Positions 31,493 through 38,835 of a stretch of DNA of 40,369 nt are shown one piece after another. The DNA is from CAZRUM01 sp964603435 (GTDB lineage Bacteria; Patescibacteriota; Patescibacteriia; Magasanikbacterales; UBA922): positions 1-40,369 of the forward strand of contig CAZRUM010000005.1 in assembly GCA_964603435.1 (NCBI GenBank), given 5' to 3'. Numbering within the stretch: the first letter of the stretch is position 1; every line of letters starts with the position of its first letter. The notes beneath the pieces were generated by a model. That model was not told the origin of the DNA, searched no databases, and was given only the letters and a program-made list of their open reading frames with translations. Position numbers and translations under genes: made by a program.

Positions 31493-32077
31493 TTACTTAC
31501 CCTGCCTTCCCAACTTTTCTACCTTCTGTAAAATCTTATTTATGTTTTTATCGTCTCTTACTCTCACTTTATCAATTCTTGTCACTCGCACCGGTGAAAC
31601 TCCACAAAAATTTAAAATACTACGCTTCATTATTTTTATTCCAGCACGACAAAGAACCAAGCTATCAAAAATCTTTGGACCATCCATAGTCATAATAAGA
31701 CGAGCACTTTTGCCTTTCAAAAGTCTATCCCACAAAGGTGAATCTTTGTGATACTTAAAACCAAAACCCGGCAAAAAAGTTCTGTCTACAAAACCTTTTA
31801 GTAAAGCTGGAAAACTTCCCCACCAAATAGGATAAACAAAAACTAAATGATCAGCCCATTTTATATCTTCTTGTACACGAACGAGATCTGGCTCAAGCTC
31901 TTGTCTTTCTTTGTAACCTTTATGAAGTATTGGATCAAAACTAAGTTCTCCCAAATCAACTTCTTTAATATCATGTCCTGCCTTTTTAGCACCTTTGGTA
32001 TAGCTTTCTGCCAATTTTCCCCCTAAACTATCTTTGTAGGGATGTCCCAAAATCACTAGTATCTTTTTAGATTCCAT
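31493..32077 (-). CDS. NAD(P)H:quinone oxidoreductase-like flavoprotein
   Basis: A 194-residue flavodoxin-fold protein of the NQO/MdaB/KefF family (PF02525). It shows ILGHPYKDSLGGKLAESYTKGAKKAGH for the FMN/FAD phosphate loop and HLVFVYPIWWGSFPALLKGFVDRTFLPGFGF for the flavin-binding strand and loop. It probably reduces quinones or similar compounds with NAD(P)H in the cytoplasm. It lies downstream of the GIY-YIG element at tRNA-Tyr. Confidence 0.88.
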   Translation of the reverse strand: MESKKILVILGHPYKDSLGGKLAESYTKGAKKAGHDIKEVDLGELSFDPILHKGYKERQELEPDLVRVQEDIKWADHLVFVYPIWWGSFPALLKGFVDRTFLPGFGFKYHKDSPLWDRLLKGKSARLIMTMDGPKIFDSLVLCRAGIKIMKRSILNFCGVSPVRVTRIDKVRVRDDKNINKILQKVEKLGRQGK

Positions 32078-32099
32078 ATTTTTTTAATTTAAGTGACTC

Positions 32100-32158
32100 C
32101 ATTATAAACAAAAAACCAACTTTTTACAAAGTTAATTTTAGTGGGCCGGGGAAGATTC
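32100..32158. repeat. Direct repeat of tRNA-Tyr 3' end, distal copy
   Basis: This 59-bp sequence matches 32452-32510 at 57 positions. It includes the tRNA-Tyr terminator and the last part of the tRNA (discriminator, acceptor strand, start of T arm). Homology ends at GATTC. The two copies are 352 bp apart and bracket a GIY-YIG gene. Confidence 0.95.
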
Positions 32159-32164
32159 CCAGCC

Positions 32165-32443
32165 CTAGGCTGGTGGGCCTTGGGCCCAGAACCTCTTAGC
32201 TGTATTCCTTAATAGATATTTTATTCTCTCTCTACCTTTACCAGTTTTTAAAAACAATTCCTCAGACACAGCATCTTCCTTATTTAAAAAGGCTTGATAA
32301 TAAATCAAAACCCAAGGTAACCCCCTACTCGTAAAAGGTACTTTACCTTTATTATGCTCTTCCATTCTATTTTTTAAATTATCTGTCCTACCGATATATT
32401 TCTTATTCAATTTTGCACTATAAAGTATATAAACATAATACAT
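32165..32443 (-). CDS. GIY-YIG nuclease (at tRNA-Tyr 3' end)
   Basis: A 92-residue single-domain GIY-YIG protein. The motif reads YYVYILYS ... KKYIGRT, followed by DNLKNRMEEHNKG and the YYQAFLNKEDAVSEE segment; the C-terminal end is RFWAQGPPA. Stand-alone proteins of this type (COG2827-like) are predicted DNases of unknown function. The gene fills nearly all of the space between two 59-bp direct repeats of the tRNA-Tyr end, beginning 8 bases from one of them. A mobile or homing origin is therefore likely. Confidence 0.88.
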   Translation of the reverse strand: MYYVYILYSAKLNKKYIGRTDNLKNRMEEHNKGKVPFTSRGLPWVLIYYQAFLNKEDAVSEELFLKTGKGRERIKYLLRNTAKRFWAQGPPA

Positions 32444-32451
32444 AGTTTATA

Positions 32452-32510
32452 CATTATAAACAAAAAACCAACTTTTTACAAAGTTAGTTTTAGTGGGCCG
32501 GGGAGGATTC
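32452..32510. repeat. Direct repeat of tRNA-Tyr 3' end, tRNA-linked copy
   Basis: This copy is continuous with the functional tRNA-Tyr gene (32494-32575) and contains its terminator, AACTAACTTT paired with AAAGTTGGTT plus T run. Confidence 0.95.
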
Positions 32511-32575
32511 GAACCTCCGAAGGCGGAGCCAGCAGATTTACAGTCTGCCCCCTTTGACCGCTCGGGAACCGACCC
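32494..32575 (-). tRNA. tRNA-Tyr (GTA)
   Basis: A type II tRNA: acceptor GGGTCGG/CCGGCCC, anticodon stem GCAGA/TCTGC with loop CTGTAAA (anticodon GTA), a long variable arm (GGCTCCGCCTTC region) and T arm GGAGG-TTCGAAT-CCTCC. CCA is not encoded. It follows tRNA-Thr (TGT) on the same strand. Confidence 0.95.
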
Positions 32576-32661
32576 ATGGTCAAGTTCTTAAAGTTCTAAA
32601 GTAAAAAGTTAAAAGAATTCTTTATAAACTTTCAACTTTATAAACTTTTAAACTATCTCCG

Positions 32662-32734
32662 AGCCAACTCGGGGGTTCGAACCCCGGACCTACGGTTTAC
32701 AAAACCGTTGCTCTACCAGCTGAGCTAAGTTGGC
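32662..32734 (-). tRNA. tRNA-Thr (TGT)
   Basis: Acceptor GCCAACT/AGTTGGC, D arm GCTC-AGCTGGTA-GAGC, anticodon stem ACGGT/ACCGT with loop TTTGTAA (anticodon TGT), T arm CGGGG-TTCGAAC-CCCCG. CCA is not encoded. The 5' end touches the stop of the second GIY-YIG gene. Confidence 0.95.
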
Positions 32735-32745
32735 ATTATATTCTA
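32718..32745. repeat. Direct repeat of tRNA-Thr 5' end, tRNA-linked copy
   Basis: AGCTGAGCTAAGTTGGCATT and the following bases of the tRNA-Thr 5' end recur at 32990-33058, where a 43-bp palindrome splits them. Confidence 0.85.
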
Positions 32746-32972
32746 TTCTTTAAAAAACCTCTCCCAAAACCAGTCTTAAAATATTTTTCTCTCTTAAGTG
32801 CTTTGTCTTTATCATTACAAGCTTCGTAGTAAACCAATTTAAAAGGTACTCTGTTTTTTGTTGATTTTACTAAACCATTATTATGTTCATCGAATCTGCG
32901 TTTTAAATTATCAGTAAAACCAATATATAATTTACCATCTCTTTTACTCTCTAAAACGTAAGTATAAAACAT
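32736..32972 (-). CDS. GIY-YIG nuclease (at tRNA-Thr 5' end)
   Basis: A 78-residue GIY-YIG protein: FYTYVLES ... GKLYIGFTDNLKRRFDEHN, then YYEACNDKDKALKREKYFKTG, ending GFLKNRI. It is related to, but clearly different from, the protein at 32165. I choose the ATG at 32970-32972; the frame upstream runs into the palindromic repeat. Its stop lies one base before tRNA-Thr, on the same strand, and it is bracketed by copies of the tRNA-Thr 5' end. A long polycistronic RNA could join this gene, tRNA-Thr, tRNA-Tyr and the other GIY-YIG gene. Confidence 0.88.
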   Translation of the reverse strand: MFYTYVLESKRDGKLYIGFTDNLKRRFDEHNNGLVKSTKNRVPFKLVYYEACNDKDKALKREKYFKTGFGRGFLKNRI

Positions 32973-32989
32973 AAATAAAGTCCGTAAAA

Positions 32990-33058
32990 AGCTGAGCCCG
33001 TCCGCCAACGGCTTGAGCCGTAGGCGATTGCCGGGCGGGCTAAGTTGGCATTATTCTA
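32990..33058. repeat. Partial tRNA-Thr 5' copy split by a palindrome
   Basis: AGCTGAG (32990-32996) and CTAAGTTGGCATTAT (33040-33054) are the two halves of a duplicated tRNA-Thr 5' end. Between them (32997-33039) is a 43-bp GC-rich imperfect palindrome with centre ACGGCT-TG-AGCCGT and outer arms CCCGTCCG/CGGGCGGG. Confidence 0.8.
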
Positions 33059-33935
33059 TCTCTTCTATTTTTGATTTTAAAACTTCAAGTTTTTGATTAT
33101 CTGGATTGACCATGCGAAGCTTATTATAGGCTTCTTCTGCTGTTTTTTTGTTTCTACATAATACACTAATTTCCACCATCTTGTCAAGGTATTTTGGATT
33201 TTGTGGTTCTAATTCAACCGCCTGGCTTACTGCCTCAAGAGCAGCCTCATATTTTTCTATCTTAGATAATAAATCAGCAATTCTAATAAATCTGGTTGGA
33301 TTGTCTTGATCGAGTAACATACTTTGTTGATAATAATCAACAGCTTTTTCAATATCATTTTTATCTTCTTCTATCTCTCCTAAAGTCACCAAAGCAGATA
33401 TATTTTCTTTATCTAGTTGCAAAACAAACTGTAAAGTTTCAATAGCTTCATCTTTTTGATCTTGTTTGAAATATACTTTGCCAAGACCAAGATAAGCTTC
33501 AATATTTTTTCCATCAATTCTAATTGCTTCTATATATTTTCTCTCAGCACTATCCCAATCAAACTGTTCAAAAGAATACTTAGCTTCTTGTAGTAAAACT
33601 TTTAGACTTTCCTGACGAGCAGGTTCTGAAGCTTTTACAGCTTTTTCTTTTTTGATAGTCTTTCTTTCTATTTCTCCCACGTACTGTCTAAATTTTAATT
33701 GAATTTCTTTAAATTTTTGGATTATTGGTACTAACAATCTCCTAGTTTTTTCCCCACCTTTTTTAGAGCCTTCTTCTGCTCGTCTTTTAAAATATTCATC
33801 TTTTTTCTTTTCTGTTTTTACTTCAGAAATTGAATCCACATCGAGCAACGTCAATTGCGGAAATTTGCGAATTATAATATATATTATAACTGCTAAAGAT
33901 AATATTATTAAAACAAATGGAGTAATACTATACAT
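33051..33935 (-). CDS. Membrane-anchored TPR protein
   Basis: A 294-residue protein with one N-terminal helix (about 4-22), a charged linker and helix to about residue 105, then tandem tetratricopeptide repeats (about 108-290), for example AYLGLGKVYFKQDQKDEAIE, ALVTLGEIEEDKNDIEKAVD and RFIRIADLLSKIEKYEAALE. TPRs mediate protein contacts; partners are unknown. Its 3' end lies directly beside the split tRNA-Thr repeat. Confidence 0.85.
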   Translation of the reverse strand: MYSITPFVLIILSLAVIIYIIIRKFPQLTLLDVDSISEVKTEKKKDEYFKRRAEEGSKKGGEKTRRLLVPIIQKFKEIQLKFRQYVGEIERKTIKKEKAVKASEPARQESLKVLLQEAKYSFEQFDWDSAERKYIEAIRIDGKNIEAYLGLGKVYFKQDQKDEAIETLQFVLQLDKENISALVTLGEIEEDKNDIEKAVDYYQQSMLLDQDNPTRFIRIADLLSKIEKYEAALEAVSQAVELEPQNPKYLDKMVEISVLCRNKKTAEEAYNKLRMVNPDNQKLEVLKSKIEEIE

Positions 33936-33944
33936 AAAGTCCTA

Positions 33945-34040
33945 ATTTACGAATTTTTTCCTAATCTACTAATATCCTAATTTGACTAATCTGTAGATTC
34001 GGATATTCGTTACATTCGAATGAACATTTGTAGATTCGGA
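33945..34040. repeat. AT-rich intergenic repeat, copy 2
   Basis: Holds CCTAATCTACTAATATCC, two copies of GTAGATTCGGAT and the palindrome CATTCGAATG. It is related to the spacer at 7880-7985. Confidence 0.6.
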
Positions 34041-34796
34041 TTAATTATTTTCAACCGCATGGATTAATGAAACGAAACTTTCTAGCTTTGAAGAGGCCCC
34101 TCCGACTAAGACACCATCAATCATTTCTTGCGAGACATATAATACCACATTTTCTGTCTTTACACTACCACCATAGAGCACTGGGATATTTATATCTGTA
34201 TAATTTTTCAATTCTTGTTTTATCCAACCTTGTACACTATTAGCCTCATCAGGATGACAAGCATTGCCTGTGCCAATCGCCCAGACAGGTTCATAAGCAA
34301 CCATTACTTTTCCTTCCTCAACATCAAGACCTTCAAAAGCTTTCATCAATTGTTTTTTCAAACGATAATCACGTTTGCCAGCATTCTTATCTTCCTCTGT
34401 CTCACCAATACATACTACTGGTATCAAACCTGTTTCCAAACAAGCTTCTATTTTTTTTCTGACAGCATCATTATTTTCTCCAAAGATATGACGCCTCTCT
34501 GAATGACCAACCAAAGTATACTGACAACCAACATCTTTGTACATCTGAGTAGAAACTGCTCCAGTATAAGCACCTTTTGGGGTATAGTTAACATTTTGAG
34601 CCCCAACTGCAAAATCACTATCCTGCATAGACATAGCCACTTCGCGAACTGCCAAAGTGGATGGAAAAACTGCCAAATTTACTTTTTCTGTATCAAACTT
34701 TTCAGAAACCAAGCCATTAGCCAAAATCATAGTCTCATCAAAATCTAGATACATTTTCCAATTTCCAAAGACGTGGATTTTGTTTTGTAAATTCAT
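34041..34796 (-). CDS. tpiA: Triose-phosphate isomerase
   Basis: A 251-residue glycolytic enzyme interconverting glyceraldehyde 3-phosphate and dihydroxyacetone phosphate. GNWKMY carries the catalytic lysine, LVGHSERR the histidine, and VAYEPVWAIGTG the glutamate and the mobile loop; VLYGGSV and GVLVGGAS bind the phosphate. I use the ATG at 34794-34796; the longer frame lies in a palindromic spacer. Confidence 0.96.
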   Translation of the reverse strand: MNLQNKIHVFGNWKMYLDFDETMILANGLVSEKFDTEKVNLAVFPSTLAVREVAMSMQDSDFAVGAQNVNYTPKGAYTGAVSTQMYKDVGCQYTLVGHSERRHIFGENNDAVRKKIEACLETGLIPVVCIGETEEDKNAGKRDYRLKKQLMKAFEGLDVEEGKVMVAYEPVWAIGTGNACHPDEANSVQGWIKQELKNYTDINIPVLYGGSVKTENVVLYVSQEMIDGVLVGGASSKLESFVSLIHAVENN

Positions 34797-34809
34797 ATAA
34801 TTAATTTTA

Positions 34810-34885
34810 ACATTCAAATTACGAATCTGTACGAATTTTCGAAATTCGAAAATTCGTACCACAAAGTGGTTTTCGCAATTAGAAT
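34810..34885. repeat. Nested palindromic element upstream of tpiA
   Basis: GTACGAATTTTCGAA and TTCGAAAATTCGTAC (34829-34859) are perfect 15-bp arms around one base. Outer arms ACATTC-AATT and AATT-GAATGT extend the symmetry to about 76 bp, with a second small hairpin ACCAC-AAA-GTGGT inside. It looks like a miniature palindromic repeat. Confidence 0.75.
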
Positions 34886-34892
34886 GTAATTT

Positions 34893-36140
34893 TTAAAAAA
34901 CTATTTTTTCTTCATCTACCTGGCCAATTATAGCCACTTTCATTTTATTCCATTTAAATATTTGTTTGGCGACACGCATAATATCTTCATTTGTAACTTT
35001 ATCAATTTCTGCTAATTTTTCCTCTGGTGTTTTTAGTTCCTCAGCAAAAAGCATTTGACTAGCATAAAAACTAGCTTGGGCACTAGAATCCTCAAAAGAC
35101 AAAGTTAGCCCACCTCGAATATGCGTTTTAGCATCTTTGAGCTCTCTGGTTGTGACACCTTTTTTAATTAATTTTTCAACCTCATTTTTTACAATCTTTA
35201 CAGCTTTATTTATATTTTTTGCTTCCAAACCTACACGGACATAAACATAACCAGCGTCTCTATATCTATCACTCCCACTTCTTACCATATAAGCTAGCCC
35301 ACGTCTCTCCCTTATCTCTATAAAAAGTCTAGAGCTCATGGATCCACCAAAAATTGTATTGAGAACACTAACGGTAGAATTTCTTTTGTCATTATGTTTA
35401 AAACTAGGAAACCCAAGCATCAGCTGTACCTGATCAGTTTCTTTCTTTTCTATCTTCAATTTCTCTGAACCAATTTTGTACTCTTTAAAATTTTTATTAA
35501 TTTTCCCTTTATTTTCTTCTGAACCAAAATATTGTTCAAGTAATTTTTCTGTACTTTCATCCACATTCCCTGCTACCACAATTGTCATATTTTGTGGTTG
35601 GTAATATTTATCTCTAAAAGCTAAAACATCATTACGTTTATAACTTAGAACATGTTTTTCTGTCCCCGCGATATCCCTTCCCAAAGGAGAACCAGAATAA
35701 AACAAATCTTCAAAAATATTACTAATATTCATGAGTGGATTGTCCTTGTACATTCTAATTTCTTCAACAATCGGACCTTTCTCACGTTCCATTTCCTTAG
35801 CGTCAAATTTTGAATTGAAAAGCATGTCAGCCAAAATATCTACCGCCGTCTTAGTAAACTTTTTATCTACTTTTATATAATAACCTGTGTATTCTTTACT
35901 CGTAAAAGCATTATAATCTGCTCCCAACCTATCTATCTCTCGAGTCAAAGCCAAAGTATTGGGACGTTTCTTTGTACCTTTGAACATTAAGTGCTCTATA
36001 TAGTGAGACACACCAGCAAGTTTTTCTGGTTCATAGCGAGAGCCCACTGGATACATTACCAAAACTGTCACAGATTTTGTATCTGCCAGGGGTACGAGCA
36101 TCACATTAACTTTATTTTTTAGTTTATATTTTTTATACAT
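34893..36140 (-). CDS. M16-family zinc peptidase
   Basis: A 415-residue protein of the pitrilysin/processing-peptidase family. The inverted zinc motif HYIEHLMFKGT (H-x2-E-H) lies near residue 47, and the downstream ligand glutamate is within EREKGPIVEEI. The second half is the catalytically silent M16_C domain (GGSMSSRLFIEIRERRGLAYMV). Such enzymes degrade peptides; in bacteria some are secreted, but no signal peptide is visible here. It follows the 93-residue gene by 3 bases. Confidence 0.92.
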   Translation of the reverse strand: MYKKYKLKNKVNVMLVPLADTKSVTVLVMYPVGSRYEPEKLAGVSHYIEHLMFKGTKKRPNTLALTREIDRLGADYNAFTSKEYTGYYIKVDKKFTKTAVDILADMLFNSKFDAKEMEREKGPIVEEIRMYKDNPLMNISNIFEDLFYSGSPLGRDIAGTEKHVLSYKRNDVLAFRDKYYQPQNMTIVVAGNVDESTEKLLEQYFGSEENKGKINKNFKEYKIGSEKLKIEKKETDQVQLMLGFPSFKHNDKRNSTVSVLNTIFGGSMSSRLFIEIRERRGLAYMVRSGSDRYRDAGYVYVRVGLEAKNINKAVKIVKNEVEKLIKKGVTTRELKDAKTHIRGGLTLSFEDSSAQASFYASQMLFAEELKTPEEKLAEIDKVTNEDIMRVAKQIFKWNKMKVAIIGQVDEEKIVF

Positions 36141-36143
36141 AAT

Positions 36144-36425
36144 TTATTTATGTTCAAACCTTTCTAACTCTTTTATTTGCGGTAATATTCTTTTCAATTC
36201 TTCTTCTTGCACTTGAAGAAGCCTAGTGGTAATACTATTTAATTTAGGTTCTTGACCTTCATATTTTATACTGCCATCTTCTTCTATACGATACTCAACG
36301 CTAGGAGGAATAATAGAATTAAGAATGGTCATTATTTTTTCTAATTTCCCTCTCAAATCATTAAGTTGTAGTTCTCTAGACTCATTCATTCTCTCTACTG
36401 ATGGACTACTGCCAACTGCTGACAT
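36144..36425 (-). CDS. Small coiled-coil protein (hypothetical)
   Basis: A 93-residue soluble protein with a helix at about 15-45 (LQLNDLRGKLEKIMTILNSIIP), a short beta hairpin (VEYRIEEDGSIKYEG) and a second helix (ITTRLLQVQEEELKRILPQIKELERF). It lies between glyS (34 bases downstream of its stop) and the M16 peptidase gene (3 bases before its start) and is probably cotranscribed. Family not recognised. Confidence 0.65.
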   Translation of the reverse strand: MSAVGSSPSVERMNESRELQLNDLRGKLEKIMTILNSIIPPSVEYRIEEDGSIKYEGQEPKLNSITTRLLQVQEEELKRILPQIKELERFEHK

Positions 36426-36459
36426 ATATATAAAAATTAATAATTAATATCTAATTTAT

Positions 36460-37833
36460 TTAAAAATCAAATTTACCTGTAAAAAACTCTTTTAAATCAC
36501 TGATCTTGATTCTACTCTGCTCCATGGTGTCGCGATCACGAACTGTAACAGACTGATCTTCCAGACTCTCAAAGTCCACTGTAATACAATATGGCGTACC
36601 AATCTCATCCTGACGACGATAACGCTTTCCAATACTTCCAGTCTGGTCATATTGAGTCATATTATCTTTACGAAGTTCAGTTTGAATTTCATCAGCCAAT
36701 TTTTGCAAAGGTTCTTTTTTGGAAAGTGGTAAAATCGCTATTTTAATCGGAGCCAAAGCTTTGTGCAAACGAAGTACTACTTCTGTCTCATGCTTGCCGT
36801 CTTTGTCACCGCTTCTATTTTCTACTTCTTCATAAGCATCGAGAAAAAAAGCTAGGGTAGCACGGTCTGCCCCGTCTGATGTTTCAATGACGTGGGGAAT
36901 AAACTTCTCATTTTTTTCTTGGTCATGATACTGCAATTTTTCTCCACTATATTCACTATGACGAGACAAATCCCAATTTCCTCTATCATGCACACCAGCC
37001 AGCTCTTTAAATCCCATATCAGGATAATTATACTCTATATCAAAAGCAGCCTCGGCATAATGAGCTAGTTCATCTTTTTCATGTTCACGAAAACGAAGAT
37101 TTTCTTTTTTGATACCAAGATTTAGATACCAATCTCTTCTACTTTCTTCCCATTTTTTAAATAATTCTTTTTTATTTTCTTCACGCACAAAGTATTGCAT
37201 TTCCATTTGTTCAAACTCACGCGTACGGAAAGTAAAATGTCCTGGAGTAATTTCATTTCTAAAAGCCTTGCCAACCTGAGCAATACCAAATGGAAGCTTC
37301 ATGCGCATACTCTGTTGCACATTTAAAAAGTTGGTAAAAATACCCTGACAAGTTTCTGGACGAAGATAAATCTCACTCGCCTCTTCTTCTACTGCACCCA
37401 TCTGGGTTTTGAACATCAAGTTAAATTTACGAACGTCAGTCAAATCCCCACCACAATCGGGACATTTTATATCATTTTCAGACATGGCACTTGGATTAAA
37501 ATTTGGCTTGATACCTTTAGCTTCGAGCAAATGATCTGCACGCCAACGTTTTTTACAACTTTTGCAATCAACCAAAGGATCAGTAAAACCAGCCAAATGA
37601 CCAGAGGCTTCCCAAACACGTGGATGCATCAAGATTGATGAATCAATACCAACCACATCATTTCTATCCTGTATCATAGCTTTTCTCCAGGCTTTTTTGA
37701 CATTGTTTTTTAGCTCTACCCCAAGTGGACCATAATCATAACAAGAAGACAGACCACCATAAATTTCACTAGATTGAAATATAAAACCACGGCGCTTGGC
37801 CAAAGAGACTATTTTTTCCATTTTATCTTGCAT
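36460..37833 (-). CDS. glyS: Glycyl-tRNA synthetase, one-chain (alpha2) type
   Basis: A 457-residue class II synthetase charging tRNA-Gly. It begins VSLAKRRGFIFQSSEIYGGLSSCYDYGPLGVELKNN; a zinc-knuckle insertion has CKSC (about 99) and CPDCGG; motif 2 is FRNEITPGHFTFRTREFEQME; motif 3 is TSDGADRATLAF; and the C-terminal anticodon-binding domain ends the protein. This is the type also found in archaea, eukaryotes and Gram-positive bacteria, not the alpha2-beta2 GlyQ/GlyS form. Confidence 0.95.
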   Translation of the reverse strand: MQDKMEKIVSLAKRRGFIFQSSEIYGGLSSCYDYGPLGVELKNNVKKAWRKAMIQDRNDVVGIDSSILMHPRVWEASGHLAGFTDPLVDCKSCKKRWRADHLLEAKGIKPNFNPSAMSENDIKCPDCGGDLTDVRKFNLMFKTQMGAVEEEASEIYLRPETCQGIFTNFLNVQQSMRMKLPFGIAQVGKAFRNEITPGHFTFRTREFEQMEMQYFVREENKKELFKKWEESRRDWYLNLGIKKENLRFREHEKDELAHYAEAAFDIEYNYPDMGFKELAGVHDRGNWDLSRHSEYSGEKLQYHDQEKNEKFIPHVIETSDGADRATLAFFLDAYEEVENRSGDKDGKHETEVVLRLHKALAPIKIAILPLSKKEPLQKLADEIQTELRKDNMTQYDQTGSIGKRYRRQDEIGTPYCITVDFESLEDQSVTVRDRDTMEQSRIKISDLKEFFTGKFDF

Positions 37834-37844
37834 ATGTTTTAATT

Positions 37845-37990
37845 ATTAATGCTGAGCGACTCTGAGTGAACGAAGTGAATCGAACGAGGAGTCGAAGTAT
37901 CCCGTTGTATAACATATAAACCACGGGATCCTTCCTGCCCGCAATGCTAGACTGCGTCAGCAAAGCTTTGCAGGCGGGCACCTCTTTTAG
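37845..37990. repeat. Cluster of palindromic repeats upstream of glyS
   Basis: Three inverted repeats lie in series: GCGACTC with GAGTCG (37856-37894), ATCCCGT with ACGGGAT (37898-37930) and CTGCCCGC with GCAGGCGGGCA (37935-37980), the last enclosing the 12-bp palindrome GCAAAGCTTTGC. They fill most of the space between glyS and a TATAAT-like site at 38008-38013 (minus). No open frame with support is present. Confidence 0.7.
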
Positions 37991-38023
37991 GGCTCAGGAT
38001 ATGATTGATTATAACACTTATTT

Positions 38024-38054
38024 ATTAATAAAAAAAGACCAAAAACATGGTCTT
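38024..38054 (-). terminator. Terminator of the unidentified RNA
   Basis: AAGACCATG and TTTGGTCTT with a small loop, followed by a T run on the minus strand. Confidence 0.85.
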
Positions 38055-38217
38055 AGGATCCCATACACAACCTCTTTAGCAAGCTCATCCGAAGGGACGG
38101 CATGCCATCCGAAGCTTTAGCGTAGGATGGTTCCACCTAAGTTGCCTGACTGGATTGTCAGACCACTTTCATATATTTATACCGGCTCCACGACTGCCAA
38201 ATCGCTTCTTAGCTAGT
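38031..38217 (-). ncRNA. Unidentified structured RNA of about 187 nt
   Basis: A perfect promoter precedes it and an intrinsic terminator (AAGACCA/TTGGTCTT plus seven T) ends it. Internal helices: CTGAC-AATCCA-GTCAG; CCATCC with GGATGG; GGCA with TGCC; TAGC and AAGC with GCTT and GCTA; and ends CCATTTAC with GTGTATGG. There is no ORF. It includes TTAGGTGGAACCATCC and CGTCCCTT, which recall the T-box antiterminator core, and glyS is the next gene; but no clear Stem I or specifier loop is seen. A length near 185 nt also recalls 6S RNA. Identity open. Confidence 0.65.
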
Positions 38218-38223
38218 AAATGG

Positions 38224-38252
38224 ATTATAGTATTTTAGGGTGGGTTTGTCAA
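38224..38252 (-). promoter_or_regulatory. Consensus promoter of the unidentified RNA
   Basis: TTGACA (38247-38252) and TATAAT (38224-38229) with a 17-base spacer on the minus strand: a perfect match to the sigma-70 consensus. Confidence 0.9.
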
Positions 38253-38261
38253 GGATACGGA

Positions 38262-38291
38262 CTTGCAATATTTAGAAGTTCGTTGTTATAA
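38262..38291 (+). promoter_or_regulatory. Promoter of the HEPN-like gene
   Basis: TTGCAA followed after about 18 bases by TATAAT (near 38286-38291) on the plus strand, divergent from the RNA promoter. Confidence 0.6.
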
Positions 38292-38325
38292 TATAAATAT
38301 TCTAATATATCTTTTATAAAAAATT

Positions 38326-38814
38326 ATGAAAAATCTAACCAATCAAATTAAAAAAGGACTCGAAAATGATTTATATTTTCTTTCACTTTTTGTAGCTCTA
38401 ACATTGCCAGATATTTGTGGGGCTATTGACTCTAAAGATGGCAAAGCAAACGGAGAAAAATACAAAAATTGGTTCGATAAACATATTAAAAAAAGTGCTC
38501 TTTCTGGTATAGATTGCTACAAATTTCGTTGTTCATTATTACATCAAGGCAGCTCTCAACACCCTGAAAGTAATTATTCAAGAGTACTTTTTGTAGAACC
38601 TTCGGCGACTCCTAACATCTTCCACAATAATATTATGAACAATGCATTGAACATTGATGTAAGTATATTTTGCCAAGATATCATAGATGGGGTAAATCTG
38701 TGGTTAAAAGAAGTTGAGGATACCGAATTATTTAAAAAAAATTATAATAAATTCATGAGACGCTACCCAAAAGGTCTCGAACCTTACATAGTAGGTATTC
38801 CTATAATTAGCTAA
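38326..38814 (+). CDS. HEPN-like hypothetical protein
   Basis: A 162-residue mostly helical protein, one of only two protein genes on the plus strand. The segment CYKFRCSLLHQGSS holds R68-x4-H73, the RX4-6H active-site pattern of HEPN ribonucleases; a conserved family with an RCxxLHQG core is known to me only as uncharacterised. There is no signal peptide. It stands alone with its own promoter and terminator and no adjacent antitoxin-like gene. A role in RNA cleavage or defence is inference. Confidence 0.6.
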   Translation: MKNLTNQIKKGLENDLYFLSLFVALTLPDICGAIDSKDGKANGEKYKNWFDKHIKKSALSGIDCYKFRCSLLHQGSSQHPESNYSRVLFVEPSATPNIFHNNIMNNALNIDVSIFCQDIIDGVNLWLKEVEDTELFKKNYNKFMRRYPKGLEPYIVGIPIIS

Positions 38815-38835
38815 ATTTATAATAACACTTCAAAT

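Noticed and set aside
38031..38217. Firm assignment as a T-box leader
   Set aside because: Core similarity only; Stem I and specifier loop are not recognisable, and a terminator plus about 200 bases separate it from glyS.
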